NCBI GenBank assembly: GCA_965200535.1
Contig: CBDAUF010000002.1
Coordinates: 992,001-1,056,000 of the forward strand
Source: MPNO01 sp965200535
GTDB taxonomy: Bacteria; Pseudomonadota; Alphaproteobacteria; MPNO01
Direction: 5' to 3'
DNA length: 64,000 nucleotides
Shown: positions 8,805 to 17,736 of the stretch, piece after piece
How the letters are laid out: every line of letters begins with the position of its first letter
Position numbering within the stretch: position 1 is the stretch's first letter
Translations under genes and position numbers: made by a program
The notes under the pieces: model-generated
Told to the model about the DNA's origin: nothing
Seen by the model: only the letters and a program-made list of their open reading frames with translations
Database searches by the model: none

Positions 8805-10243
8805 ATGACAATGATGCCGGTTTGCGGCGCGCTGCGGCTTGCCGCCGCCGGTCTGGCGCTGTTCGCCGTCGGAGCCGGGGTCGGCGCTGCGCCCGCGTAT
8901 GCCGAGCAGCGCCTGCCGACCGGGCGCGAGGAGATACGGCTTTCTTTCGCGCCGCTGGTCAAACGCTCGGCGCCCGCCGTGGTCAACATCTACGCCCGGC
9001 GGGTGGTGCGCAGCGCCGCGGTCTCGCCGCTGTTCGCCGACCCCTTCTTCCGCGCTTCTTCGGTAAGGATTTCTCCTTCGGCCGACCGCGCGAGCGGGTG
9101 GAGAACTCGCTGGGTTCGGGCGTCATCGTGCGCGCCGACGGCCTGGTGGTCACCAACCACCATGTCATCAGCGACGCCAACGAGATCACCGTCGTACTTG
9201 CCGACCGCCGCGAGTTCGATGCAAAGCTCATCGGCTCCGACGAACGGACTGACCTCGCGGTGCTCAGGATCGATCCGGGCGGTGAACCGCTTCCGCATCT
9301 CAGGCTGCGCGATTCCGATGACCTCGAGGTCGGCGATTTGGTGCTCGCCATCGGCAACCCGTTCGGGGTCGGGCAGACGGTGACCAGCGGGATCGTGTCG
9401 GCGCTCGCCCGCACCGCGGCCGGGGTCTCGGATTTCGGCTTCTTCATCCAGACCGACGCCGCGATCAACCCCGGCAATTCGGGCTGTGCGCTGGTTTCCC
9501 TCGACGGAGGGCTGGTGGGGATCAACACCGCAATCTACTCCCGCGGCGGCGGGTCGATCGGGATCGGTTTCGCAATCCCGTCCAACATGGTGGCGACCGT
9601 GGTCGATGCGGTGGACCGGACGGGCCGCGTCGTCCGGCCGTGGATCGGGGCCCGGACCCAGGATGTCACGCCGGCGATCGCCGCCTCGCTGGGCCAGACG
9701 CGGCCGGCGGGCGCAATGGTCCGCGAGATCTACCCGGGCGGGCCGGCGGACGCTGCCGGGATTCGGGTGGGCGATGTGATCTTGTCCGTAAACGGGCGCG
9801 CCATCGAAGACCGGGCAGGACTTTCTTTCCGCGTCGCCACGCTCCGCCTCGGCGGCACGGCGGAGTTTTCGGTCCTCCGCGGCGGCCGCGAACTCGTGCT
9901 CCCCTTCGATGTCATTGCCGCGCCGGAGATCCCGCCGCGCAACGTTACCGGACTGTCGGGCCGCCACCCATTCTCGGGCGCCGATGTGGCCGACCTGTCG
10001 CCGGCGCTCGCCGAGGAGCTCGGCATAGAGGCTGTGGACCGCGGCGTCGTGGTCATGGGCGTCCGGCGCGGCGGCACCGCGCAACGCCTCGGTTTCCGTG
10101 CAGGCGATGTGGTGCTGCGGATCAACGGGCGAGAACCGCGTTCGGTCGCCGGGTTCAAGGAACTTCTCGAGGCTTCGACCGACCGCTGGAGAGTTTCTCT
10201 GATGCGCGACGGCAAGACGGTCTCCTACGTCTTCGGAGCGTGA
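8805..10243 (+). pseudogene. Do/DegP-type periplasmic serine protease with two PDZ domains, one-base frameshift
   Basis: Quality-control protease/chaperone of the periplasm. ATG 8805 follows GGAAGGA, and starts a signal peptide ending near AAPAYAEQRLP. The first frame continues as SAPAVVNIYARRVV to DPFFR at about 9053, then the reading shifts to the other frame at FFGKDFSFGRPRERVENSLGSG. One lost C in CGCCGC would restore the family-typical FFRRFFG. The triad is visible: H in VTNHHVI, D in RTDLAVLRI and S in NPGNSGCALVS. Two PDZ domains follow (about 9640-9910 and 9950-10240). GNSGC replaces the usual GNSGG. Repaired length is about 479 residues. It is followed by rarA with a GTGA overlap. 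Confidence 0.85.
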
Positions 10244-11559
10244 GGGTGGCCGTCGGCGGCGACCGGGAACCCGGACTGTTCGAGGCGGAGGCGCCGCGTC
10301 CGCTCGCCGACCGATTGCGCCCGACCACGCTGGATGCCGTGCTCGGCCAGGAACACCTGCTGGGAACCGACCGGCCCATCGGCCGCATGGTGGGCGAAGG
10401 CCGGCTGACCTCGATGGTCTTGTGGGGCCCTCCCGGCAGCGGCAAGACGACCATCGCGCGGCTCCTCGCGCACGCGACCGCATTTCATTTTGAACCGCTG
10501 TCGGCGGTCTTTTCGGGCGTCGCCGATCTCAAGCGGGTGTTCGAGGCGGCGCGCGGCCGCCGCGCCGGCGGACAGGGGACCGTTCTATTCGTCGACGAAA
10601 TCCACCGCTTCAACCGCGCGCAGCAGGACAGTTTCCTGCCTGTCGTGGAGGACGGGACCGTCACCCTGGTCGGCGCGACGACCGAGAACCCTTCCTTCGA
10701 ACTCAACGGCGCGCTCCTGTCGCGCTGCCAGGTTTTCGTACTGCGCCGGCTGGATGAGACGGCGGTGCAAACCCTGCTGCAGCGAGCGGAGACGGAGGCC
10801 GGCCGCCGCCTGCCCCTGGACGCGGCCGCGCGCGCGGCCCTGATCTCGATGGTGGATGGCGACGGGCGTTATGCGCTCAACCTCGCCGAGGAACTGCTGG
10901 CGCTGCCGGCGGCGGAACCTCTCGATACCGCAGGGCTTTCCCGCGCCGTGCAGCGCCGCGCACCGCTTTACGACAAATCGCAGGACGGTCACTACAACCT
11001 CATCAGCGCGCTGCACAAGTCGATCCGGGGTTCGGACCCGGATGCGGCGCTCTATTGGTTGGCCCGGATGCTGCAGGGCGGCGAGGAGCCGCGCTATGTG
11101 GCCCGCCGGCTCACCCGCCTGGCGGCCGAGGATGTCGGGCTCGCCGACCCCGACGCCCTGGCCCGGGCGGTTGCCGCCTGGCAGGCCTACGAGCGGCTCG
11201 GATCGCCGGAGGGGGAACTCGCTATCGCGCAACTGGCGGTCTATCTTGCCAACGCGCCCAAGTCGAACGCGCTTTATCGGGCGTTCGGTGCGGCGTGGCG
11301 GGCGGCGGAGCGAACCGGCTCTCTGATGCCGCCCAGCCATATCCTGAATGCGCCGACCCGGCTGATGAAGGACCTCGGCTACGGCGCCGGCTATGTCTAC
11401 GATCACGACACCGAGGACGGTTTTTCGGGGCAGAACTATTTTCCGGACGGCATGGAACCGGAGACGTTCTACCGGCCCGCCGAGCGCGGCGCCGAAGCCG
11501 GCCTCGATGCCCGGCTCGAGGCGGCGCGGGCCAGGCGCAAGAAGGGCCGGGCGGAATGA
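10240..11559 (+). CDS. rarA: Replication-associated recombination protein A (AAA+ ATPase)
   Basis: RarA/MgsA acts at stalled replication forks and single-strand-DNA ends and is a relative of clamp-loader subunits. The Walker A motif is WGPPGSGKTTIARLL and Walker B is VLFVDEIHRFNR, followed by sensor 1 GATTENPSFELN. The C-terminal tetramerisation domain has HYNLISALHKSIRGSDPDAALYW and GYVYDHD. GTG 10240 overlaps the protease stop (GTGA) and gives 439 residues; GTG 10246 is an alternative. The stop overlaps crcB by 4 nt. Confidence 0.95.
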   Translation: MRVAVGGDREPGLFEAEAPRPLADRLRPTTLDAVLGQEHLLGTDRPIGRMVGEGRLTSMVLWGPPGSGKTTIARLLAHATAFHFEPLSAVFSGVADLKRVFEAARGRRAGGQGTVLFVDEIHRFNRAQQDSFLPVVEDGTVTLVGATTENPSFELNGALLSRCQVFVLRRLDETAVQTLLQRAETEAGRRLPLDAAARAALISMVDGDGRYALNLAEELLALPAAEPLDTAGLSRAVQRRAPLYDKSQDGHYNLISALHKSIRGSDPDAALYWLARMLQGGEEPRYVARRLTRLAAEDVGLADPDALARAVAAWQAYERLGSPEGELAIAQLAVYLANAPKSNALYRAFGAAWRAAERTGSLMPPSHILNAPTRLMKDLGYGAGYVYDHDTEDGFSGQNYFPDGMEPETFYRPAERGAEAGLDARLEAARARRKKGRAE

Positions 11560-11936
11560 AACTCCTGCTCTCCATCGCGCTCGGCGGTGCGGCGGGGGCG
11601 CTTGCGCGCCACTTCGTCTCGCAGCAGATGATGCACTGGTTCGGCGCGGGGCTGCCGTGGGGCACGCTCACGGTGAATGTCGTGGGCTCGTTTTTGCTCG
11701 GCATGCTGGTCGAGACGTTCGCGCTCGCGGTCGATGCCGGTGCCGCCCTCCGCGGCTTCCTGATCGTCGGCATCCTGGGAAGCTTCACCACCTTCTCGAC
11801 TTTCTCCCTCGATCTTGTCCTCCTGTTCCAGCGCGGCCGCATCGACCTCGCCGTGCTCTATGCAGGCGGGTCGGTGGTGCTTGCCGTCGCCGGCCTCTAC
11901 GCGGGGCTCCGGCTGGTTCGGATGGCGGTCGGATGA
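11556..11936 (+). CDS. crcB: Fluoride channel CrcB/Fluc
   Basis: A small dual-topology membrane protein that exports fluoride as a dimer. It has 126 residues and four hydrophobic helices. Motifs are GGAAGALARHFV, TLTVNVVGSFLLG and the GILGSFTTFSTFS segment with the central Phe-box and Na+-site residues. A single full-length gene suggests a homodimer. ATG overlaps the rarA stop (ATGA), and its stop overlaps the next gene. No fluoride riboswitch is possible directly upstream because of the overlap. Confidence 0.95.
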   Translation: MKLLLSIALGGAAGALARHFVSQQMMHWFGAGLPWGTLTVNVVGSFLLGMLVETFALAVDAGAALRGFLIVGILGSFTTFSTFSLDLVLLFQRGRIDLAVLYAGGSVVLAVAGLYAGLRLVRMAVG

Positions 11937-12952
11937 GCCGCGCCCGCATCGTCATCGTCGAGGCCGCCGACAGCGACATCCGTCTCGACCGGTGGTTCCG
12001 GCGTCATTTTCCCGCGCTCGGCCACGGGCGGCTCGAAAAGCTTCTCCGCACCGGACAGATCCGGGTCGATGGCGGGCGGGCCAGGGCTTCCACCCGTGTC
12101 GCCGCCGGCAGAGCGGTCCGCGTGCCGCCGGCCGTTGCCGCGGATTTCGACGCGCAAGCGGAACGGGCGCATCGCCCGCCGGTCAACCCGGAGGATGCCG
12201 ATTACATCCGAAGCCGCGTTCTCTACCGCGACGACGCGATGATCGCGATCGACAAACCTGCCGGACTGGCCGTCCAGGGCGGCTCGAAGGTAAGGACCTC
12301 GGTCGATGCGCTGCTCGATGCGCTGCGCTTCGACAGCGTCGAGCGCCCGCGCCTGGTGCACCGGCTCGACAAGGACACCAGCGGCGTACTCGCGGTCGCG
12401 CGGACGCGGCAGGCCGCCTCGTTCCTCGTCGCCGCGTTCCGCGAGGGAAGGGTGGGCAAGGAATACTGGGCGCTGGTCTCCGGGGTGCCGGAGCCGCCGC
12501 GCGGCATTGTCGATCTCGCCCTGCGCAAGACGGTGCCGCGCGAGGGCAGGGGGGAAAGCCTGCGCGAAAGGGTGGTCGGCGACCCGCCGGGCGGCAAGCA
12601 GGCGCGGACCGCCTACGCCGTCGTCGCCGAGGCCCGCCGCGTCTCGTGGCTCGCGCTCGCGCCCGAAACCGGGAGGACCCACCAGGTGCGGGTCCATTGC
12701 CAGGCGATCGGCACGCCGGTGCTGGGCGACCGGAAGTACGGCGCCGGCCTTCCCGAGATCGACGGCCCGCCGCCGGTGACGCGCCTGATGCTGCACGCCC
12801 GGCGGCTCGCGCTGCCGCGTCCCGCGGGCGGCCCGCCCGTTTCGGTAACGGCGCCGCTCGACTCCGACATGCAGGCGCAGTGGTCGTTCTGGGGCTTCCA
12901 GGAGGCCGACAGCGTCGCTTCCGGCCTGTCGTTCGCCGGCCGCGCCCGGTAG
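11933..12952 (+). CDS. RluA-family pseudouridine synthase (RluC-like) with S4 domain
   Basis: Converts specific uridines of 23S rRNA to pseudouridine. The 339-residue protein has an S4 RNA-binding domain (about 10-75, RLDRWFRRHFP and LEKLLRTGQIRVDGGRA) and a catalytic domain with RLVHRLDKDTSGVLAVAR, where the aspartate is the nucleophile. The C-terminal motif LAPETGRTHQVRVH is present. Start ATG 11933 overlaps the crcB stop. This order (rarA, crcB, rluC-like, HAD) recurs in alphaproteobacteria. Which rRNA site it modifies is not certain. Confidence 0.93.
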   Translation: MSRARIVIVEAADSDIRLDRWFRRHFPALGHGRLEKLLRTGQIRVDGGRARASTRVAAGRAVRVPPAVAADFDAQAERAHRPPVNPEDADYIRSRVLYRDDAMIAIDKPAGLAVQGGSKVRTSVDALLDALRFDSVERPRLVHRLDKDTSGVLAVARTRQAASFLVAAFREGRVGKEYWALVSGVPEPPRGIVDLALRKTVPREGRGESLRERVVGDPPGGKQARTAYAVVAEARRVSWLALAPETGRTHQVRVHCQAIGTPVLGDRKYGAGLPEIDGPPPVTRLMLHARRLALPRPAGGPPVSVTAPLDSDMQAQWSFWGFQEADSVASGLSFAGRAR

Positions 12953-12960
12953 GACCCGGC

Positions 12961-13686
12961 ATGTCGAAGCCCAGTTGCGTTCGTCTCGCCGCCTTCGATC
13001 TCGACGGGACGCTGCTCGACAGTGTCGGGCCCATCGTGGAGCGCGTGATCGCGTGCTGGGAAGTGTGCGGTTTCGCGCCGCCCGAACCCGAGAGCGTGCG
13101 GCGCATCATCGGCCTGCCGTGGAAGGAGAGCGTACTCGCGCTGCTGCCCGATGCAGGGCCGGCGGATTTCGCGCGCATCCAGGCCTACCACGACGATGTC
13201 CGGGAAGGACGGCGGATCGCTCCGCCCCGTGCGGAGAGGCTGTTCGACGGGGCGCGCGAGACGCTCGAATACCTGCACAGCCGCGGTTTCGCACTCGCCA
13301 TCGTGACCAGCCGGACCGGAGAGAGACTGTCGGAACTGCTGCGCGCCCAGGGCATCGGGGACTTCTTCGTCGCCTGCAAGACCGCCGATCTGGGTCCCGC
13401 GAAACCCGATCCCTTCCTGCTCAGGGCGGCGATGGCCGATGCCGGCGCCGATGCGGTGGCGACCGCGATGATCGGCGACACGACCTATGACATGGAAGCC
13501 GCGGTCGCCGCCGGGGCCGGCGCACTCGGGGTGAACTGGGGCGTTCACGAGGCCGGCGAACTGCGCGCGTCGGGGGCCCAGCGGGTCGCCGGCAGCTTCG
13601 CCGAGGTTCGCTGCGCGGTAACGGCGATGACCGGCAGCGCCCCGACCGCCGGAGGTCGGTCGCCCGGCAGATTGACGGGCCAGTAG
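12961..13686 (+). CDS. HAD-superfamily phosphatase (phosphoglycolate phosphatase-like)
   Basis: A Mg2+-dependent haloacid-dehalogenase-fold phosphatase. It has 241 residues; motif I is AAFDLDGTLLDS, motif II VTSRTG, the motif III lysine is in GPAKPDPFLL and motif IV is MIGDTTYDMEAA. A helical cap lies between motifs I and II, as in subfamily IA enzymes such as Gph. ATG 12961 starts 9 bp after the pseudouridine synthase stop, with GGACC before it. The last 20 residues look disordered. Substrate is inferred only from family resemblance. Confidence 0.88.
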   Translation: MSKPSCVRLAAFDLDGTLLDSVGPIVERVIACWEVCGFAPPEPESVRRIIGLPWKESVLALLPDAGPADFARIQAYHDDVREGRRIAPPRAERLFDGARETLEYLHSRGFALAIVTSRTGERLSELLRAQGIGDFFVACKTADLGPAKPDPFLLRAAMADAGADAVATAMIGDTTYDMEAAVAAGAGALGVNWGVHEAGELRASGAQRVAGSFAEVRCAVTAMTGSAPTAGGRSPGRLTGQ

Positions 13687-13899
13687 GGGGCGACCTCGAC
13701 CCACTCGTCGGCGCAGTCATTTCATCTCATAATGCAAAATCATGCCAAAACATGGCAGAATTTCTGACCAATGTTTCACGTGAAACATTGGTCAATAGTA
13801 CTGTCCTTTTTTCCGGGAGCGCGCTTCCAGCGCCCGCCCTGCGCCGGTCAGGAGCCGATCCGGTTGCCGATCGGGGCGATCGACTTGAGAGTTGCGCGC
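13687..13899. other. Convergent intergenic region holding parS
   Basis: A 213-bp spacer between convergent genes (HAD phosphatase and GST). It is AT-richer than its neighbours and carries the ParB-binding site listed separately. No gene is supported. Confidence 0.6.
13772..13787. promoter_or_regulatory. parS centromere site (ParB binding)
   Basis: TGTTTCACGTGAAACA is a perfect match to the 16-bp bacterial chromosomal parS consensus. The dyad extends to 30 bp (13765-13794), with GACCAA / TTGGTC arms outside the core. It lies in the noncoding gap between convergent genes. ParB spreads from such sites and acts with ParA in origin segregation, so this part of the chromosome is expected near oriC. 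Confidence 0.93.
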
Positions 13900-14592
13900 T
13901 CAGCGTTTCCGGTATTGTTCGGCGCCGAACATGTTGGACCAGTTCTCTTCGTTCCATTCCCACTGGTCGGCGGTGTCGGTGAGCCGCTCCATATCGCCGG
14001 CGACCGCCGGCCGGGCCGCGATCGCCCCGAACCAGCGCAGCACGTTGGGATAGTCCTCCAGCCGCTGGCCCTGGCGGCCGTGCAGCCGGCACCACGGGAA
14101 GATCGCCATGTCGGCAATCGAGTAGCCGCCGGCAACGTACTCGGCCTCGGAGAGCCGCCGGTCGAGAACCTGGTACAGCCGCCTCGCCTCGTTGGTGTAA
14201 CGGTCGTAGGCGTAGTCGATCTTCTTCGGCGCGTAGGCGCGGAAGTGGTGAGCCTGCCCGAGCATCGGCCCGAAGCTCGCCATCTGCCACATCAGCCATT
14301 GCATGACCTCGAGCCGGGCGCGCGGTTCGCGCGGCAGGAACCGCCCCGTCTTCTCCGCGAGATAGAGCAGGATCGCCCCGGACTCGAACACCGCGACCGG
14401 TTTGCCGTCGGGTCCGTCCTCATCCCCCAGCGCGGGGATCTTGTTGTTGGGGCTGATGGCGAGAAATTTCGGGTCGAACTGCTCGCCCTTTTCGAGGTCG
14501 ATCCAGTGCTCGTTGTAGGCAAGGCCGGTCTCTTCCAGCATGATGTGGATCTTCTGGCCGTTGGGTGTGGCCGAGGTGTAAAGGTCGATCAC
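13900..14592 (-). CDS. Glutathione S-transferase, Nu class / YfcG-like
   Basis: A 230-residue GST with an N-terminal thioredoxin-like domain (MIDLYTSATPNGQKI, then NNKIPAL and the glutathione-contact motif VFESGAILLYLAEK) and a helical C-terminal domain with the N-capping region GGYSIADMAIFPW. The STPNG-type loop SATPNGQK is typical of YfcG/YghU enzymes, which act as disulfide reductases of small glutathionylated substrates. It is divergent from the ChaC gene, which degrades glutathione; a common theme of glutathione turnover is likely. ATG 14592 is the natural start. Confidence 0.92.
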   Translation of the reverse strand: MIDLYTSATPNGQKIHIMLEETGLAYNEHWIDLEKGEQFDPKFLAISPNNKIPALGDEDGPDGKPVAVFESGAILLYLAEKTGRFLPREPRARLEVMQWLMWQMASFGPMLGQAHHFRAYAPKKIDYAYDRYTNEARRLYQVLDRRLSEAEYVAGGYSIADMAIFPWCRLHGRQGQRLEDYPNVLRWFGAIAARPAVAGDMERLTDTADQWEWNEENWSNMFGAEQYRKR

Positions 14593-14692
14593 CGTGCGCT
14601 CCGGGCGGTTGTTCGGGAAGGGCGCAGCAAACCACAGTTCGCCCGCGGCGAAAACAGGGCCGGGACGCGGGCGCCGGGGAGGCGTTGGCGGA

Positions 14693-15226
14693 TTGAGCGC
14701 GTGGATCTTCGGCTACGGATCGCTGATCTGGCGGCCGGACTTTTCTTATTCGGAATGCCGGACGGCGGCGATCCTCGGCTGGTCGCGGCGGTTCTGGCAG
14801 GGATCCACCGACCATCGCGGCGTGCCCGGCGCCCCCGGCCGGGTGGTTACACTGTCGCGCGACGACGACGGGCGCTGCTGGGGCCGGGCCTACCGGATCG
14901 AGGCCGGCGGCGGCGCCGGGATTCTCGACCGGCTGGCGCACCGCGAGAAGGGGGGGTATGACCGCATCGTTCTCGACCTCCACTTCGCCGAACCGGACAC
15001 GCCGCCGGTCCCCGGCTTCGTCTACTTCGCCAACCCGGACAACCCCAACTATCTCGGTCCTGCGCCCCTCGCCGACATCGCCCGTCAGGTCCGCCGCAGC
15101 CGCGGGCCGAGCGGCGCAAACGTCGAATACGTGCTGAGCCTCGCCGGAGCGTTGCGCGAGATGGGGGTGGACGATGCGCACGTCTTTGCCCTCGCCGATC
15201 TCGTCAAGGACGGCGGCGCGCCCTAG
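14693..15226 (+). CDS. Gamma-glutamylcyclotransferase, ChaC family
   Basis: Releases 5-oxoproline from the gamma-glutamyl group of glutathione. The motif FGYGSLIWRPDF binds the gamma-glutamyl group, and the catalytic glutamate lies in HREKGGYDR. The C-terminal part has YFANPDNPNYLG and GPSGANVEYVLSL, as in ChaC. I chose TTG 14693 (177 residues) because it is preceded by GGGGAGG at 14676-14682 and places the family motif at residue 5. An ATG at 14594 gives an unusual 33-residue basic extension. It is divergent from the GST gene. Confidence 0.88.
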   Translation: MSAWIFGYGSLIWRPDFSYSECRTAAILGWSRRFWQGSTDHRGVPGAPGRVVTLSRDDDGRCWGRAYRIEAGGGAGILDRLAHREKGGYDRIVLDLHFAEPDTPPVPGFVYFANPDNPNYLGPAPLADIARQVRRSRGPSGANVEYVLSLAGALREMGVDDAHVFALADLVKDGGAP

Positions 15227-15257
15227 ATTGACCGGGAAACCGCAACGGAGGACCGTT

Positions 15258-15731
15258 ATGGCGAAAGCGACGTTTGGTGCCGGCTGTTTCTGGGGCGTCG
15301 AGGAGGCCTACCGGCAGGTCGACGGCGTCACCGCCACCGCGGTGGGCTACGCCGGCGGCGCGACGGAGAATCCGACCTACGAGATGGTGTGCTCCGGGAG
15401 GACCGGACACGCCGAAGTGGTACAGGTCGAATACGATCCCGGCGTGGTGAGCTACGAGACGCTGCTCAAGCTGTTCTGGGAGGTGCACGACCCGACCCAG
15501 ATCGACCGCCAGGGGCCCGATGTCGGCACCCAGTACCGCACCGTGATCTTCGCCCACGATGAGGATCAGGCCGATACGGCGAGCCGCTCACTCGATGCGG
15601 AGCAGGCGAGCGGGCGCCACCGCGGCGACATTGCGACCCGCATCGAACCTGCCGGACCGTTCTGGATGGCGGAGGACTATCACCAGCAGTATTTCGCCAA
15701 ACGCGGCCGCCGCCGGTTCGGCCTGTTTTAG
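15258..15731 (+). CDS. msrA: Peptide-methionine (S)-S-oxide reductase
   Basis: Repairs methionine-S-sulfoxide in proteins. The 157-residue protein has the catalytic motif GAGCFWGVEEAYR with the nucleophilic Cys at residue 10, followed by VGYAGG and the DPGVVSYETLL segment; the end EDYHQQYFAK is conserved. ATG 15258 follows GGAGGA. There are no distal recycling cysteines near the C-terminus, so a one-cysteine or alternative recycling mechanism may apply. It lies 31 bp after the ChaC gene, likely co-transcribed. Confidence 0.95.
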   Translation: MAKATFGAGCFWGVEEAYRQVDGVTATAVGYAGGATENPTYEMVCSGRTGHAEVVQVEYDPGVVSYETLLKLFWEVHDPTQIDRQGPDVGTQYRTVIFAHDEDQADTASRSLDAEQASGRHRGDIATRIEPAGPFWMAEDYHQQYFAKRGRRRFGLF

Positions 15732-15777
15732 ACGTGCGGCCGGGATACTATCTGCCGGCAACCGGGAGGAGGAGCGC

Positions 15778-16965
15778 GTGGCGGTCGAGGACAAGCCGGG
15801 CGGAACCGGCGCGGCGCTGATCGAGCGGGCCGAGACGCTGGCGCCGGCGCTCGCGGCGCGGGCCGGCGAGACCGCCGCGCTGCGCCGCATCCCGGACGAG
15901 ACATTCCGCGCCCTGCGCGACACCGGTCTCCTGCGGGCGGCGCGCGCCGAACGGTTCGGCGGCCATGCGCTGGGCCTCGACGAGGTTCTCGAGATCATCG
16001 TCCGGCTGGGGCGGGGCTGCGGCTCCACCGCCTGGGTCTACGGCATCTATTGCGACCATGCGATCACCGTCGGCATGTTCGAACCCGAGGCGCAGGACGA
16101 TGTCTGGGGCGACAACCCGGAATCGGTGATCTCCTCCGGGCTGGCGCCGGCGGGGACGGCGGAACGGGCGTCCGACGGTTACCGCCTGAGCGGACGCTGG
16201 CAGTTTTCGAGCGGCTGCGACCACGCGGACTGGGTGTTCCTCCACAGTCCGATCCCGCTGGCACAAGACGGCGAGGGGCCGACGCCCGCCTACTTCCTGC
16301 TGCCGCGCGAGGACTGGGAGATCGACGATACCTGGTTCGTTTCCGGCCTCGCCGGGACCGGCAGCAAGAATATCGTGGTCGAGGATGCGCTGGTCCCGCC
16401 GCACCGGGTGCAGCCGATCGCTCCCCTGAATGCGGGCCAGGGTCCGGGTGCGCGGATCAACCCGGCGCCGATCTTCCGCCTGCCGCGGATTTCCACGGTC
16501 CCGTTTTCGCTCGTTGCGCCGGCATTGGGGGTGCTGGACGCGATGATCGATGCGTTCGTCGAGCGGACCGGCGCGCGGGCGACGCGCGGGGTGCGCCACG
16601 CCACCTTGACGACGGTCCAGCTGCGGCTCGCCGAGGCGGCGGCGGAGCGCGACTGCGCCAGGCTGCTGCTGTCCCGCGCGGCCGGCGAGACGATGGCTGC
16701 GATGCGGAGCGAGGGGTTTCTGTCGCTCGAACAGCGCGCCCGCAACCGCCGCGACATGGCCTATATCGCGACCCTGCTGTCCCGCGCCGCCGACCGCATC
16801 TATTCGGTCACCGGGGCGAGCGGGCTGTTCGACGGCAATGCGCTCAACCGGATGTTCCACGACATCCGCGCGGTCGCCGCGCACCACATCACAAGCTGGG
16901 ATATCGCCGGCCCGGTCTATGGCCAGGTCGCCCTCGGTGTGGAGCCCGCCAGCCCTCTCGTCTAG
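15778..16965 (+). CDS. Acyl-CoA-dehydrogenase-fold flavin monooxygenase (HsaA/HpaB-type group D)
   Basis: A 395-residue protein with the acyl-CoA dehydrogenase fold. It has the N-terminal helical domain (AALRRIPDETFRALRDTGLLR) and the beta-domain (YRLSGRWQFSSGCDHADW). The C-terminal part has the bundle with SLEQRARNRRDMAYIATLL and NRMFHDIRAVAAHH. The ACAD catalytic glutamate context is absent, and the late motif DIRAVAAH is typical of flavin-dependent hydroxylases using a separate flavin reductase. GTG 15778 follows GGGAGGAGG. It is 46 bp after msrA. Substrate unknown. Confidence 0.82.
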   Translation: MAVEDKPGGTGAALIERAETLAPALAARAGETAALRRIPDETFRALRDTGLLRAARAERFGGHALGLDEVLEIIVRLGRGCGSTAWVYGIYCDHAITVGMFEPEAQDDVWGDNPESVISSGLAPAGTAERASDGYRLSGRWQFSSGCDHADWVFLHSPIPLAQDGEGPTPAYFLLPREDWEIDDTWFVSGLAGTGSKNIVVEDALVPPHRVQPIAPLNAGQGPGARINPAPIFRLPRISTVPFSLVAPALGVLDAMIDAFVERTGARATRGVRHATLTTVQLRLAEAAAERDCARLLLSRAAGETMAAMRSEGFLSLEQRARNRRDMAYIATLLSRAADRIYSVTGASGLFDGNALNRMFHDIRAVAAHHITSWDIAGPVYGQVALGVEPASPLV

Positions 16966-17555
16966 CCGCCGGAGCCGCCCGACAACGCAGCCTCGATCGG
17001 GACACCCAGGCTTTCGTGGATTCCGTTGTACATCTTCCAGAAGCCGACGAGGCAGGCGAGCTCGACCGTCTGCGGGGGCGTCAGGGTGCGGGCGAGACGG
17101 TCGAGGATTTCCCGCGGGACGGCGGCGGGGTCGGTCGTTGCCGCGCGGGCGTAGGCGAAGCAGGCGCTCTCTACGGGGTCCTCCGGTTCGTAGCCCGGGT
17201 CGAGCAGGGCCTCGATATCGGCCGCCGAATAATCCCAGCCCTCGCTGCTCCCGCCGCCGGCGGACCGGAGCGTGTTGGTGTTGTGCGCCACGCAGTAGGC
17301 GGACCGGTTGAGAGCGCTGCATACGGCCGCGATCCGGCGCTTGAGGCCGCGGTCGAGTTGGCTGGACGGGTCGCGCATCACCGCATCGTTGAGTCGAATC
17401 AGACAGGCCAGCAATTCGGGCCGGTGCATGTAGAGCCGGAGCGCGTTGGGCAGGAAGCCCATGCGTTTCTCGTAGGCATCGACCGCGGCGGCCAGGTCGC
17501 CGGGAAGACCCTCTCGATCGGCGTAGGGGATGAACGGTTCGGTTTCATTATCCAT
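16962..17555 (-). CDS. AhpD-like / carboxymuconolactone decarboxylase-family protein
   Basis: A 197-residue protein of the CMD/AhpD superfamily (peroxidase-related group). The core helix motif AAVCSALNRSAYCVAHN has CxxH in place of the AhpD CxxC. The C-terminal LTPPQTVELACLVGFWKMYNGI is a second family helix. Function is probably peroxide or alkyl-hydroperoxide related, but is not established for this subgroup. The stop codons of this gene and the convergent flavoprotein gene overlap by 4 nt. Confidence 0.75.
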   Translation of the reverse strand: MDNETEPFIPYADREGLPGDLAAAVDAYEKRMGFLPNALRLYMHRPELLACLIRLNDAVMRDPSSQLDRGLKRRIAAVCSALNRSAYCVAHNTNTLRSAGGGSSEGWDYSAADIEALLDPGYEPEDPVESACFAYARAATTDPAAVPREILDRLARTLTPPQTVELACLVGFWKMYNGIHESLGVPIEAALSGGSGG

Positions 17556-17736
17556 TGGCGGTTTCCAGCGCTTTCGCGGCTCCCGCAATCGCGATTGCCG
17601 GCACATTCGGCGCCCCCTGTCCGGATTTGCCGATCGTCGTCCGGCGCCTCGTTTCCGGGACCGGGCGGGCCGCCGGATCGTGGGAAGCGTCAGTGTTTTC
17701 CGGGCTTCGATCCGTGTCAATCCGGCCGCGGCGCGC

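Noticed and set aside
13771..13899. Translation MFHVKH at parS as the start of an rsmG-like gene
   Set aside because: Any parS read in this frame gives FHVKH; the rest of the frame has no methyltransferase motifs.
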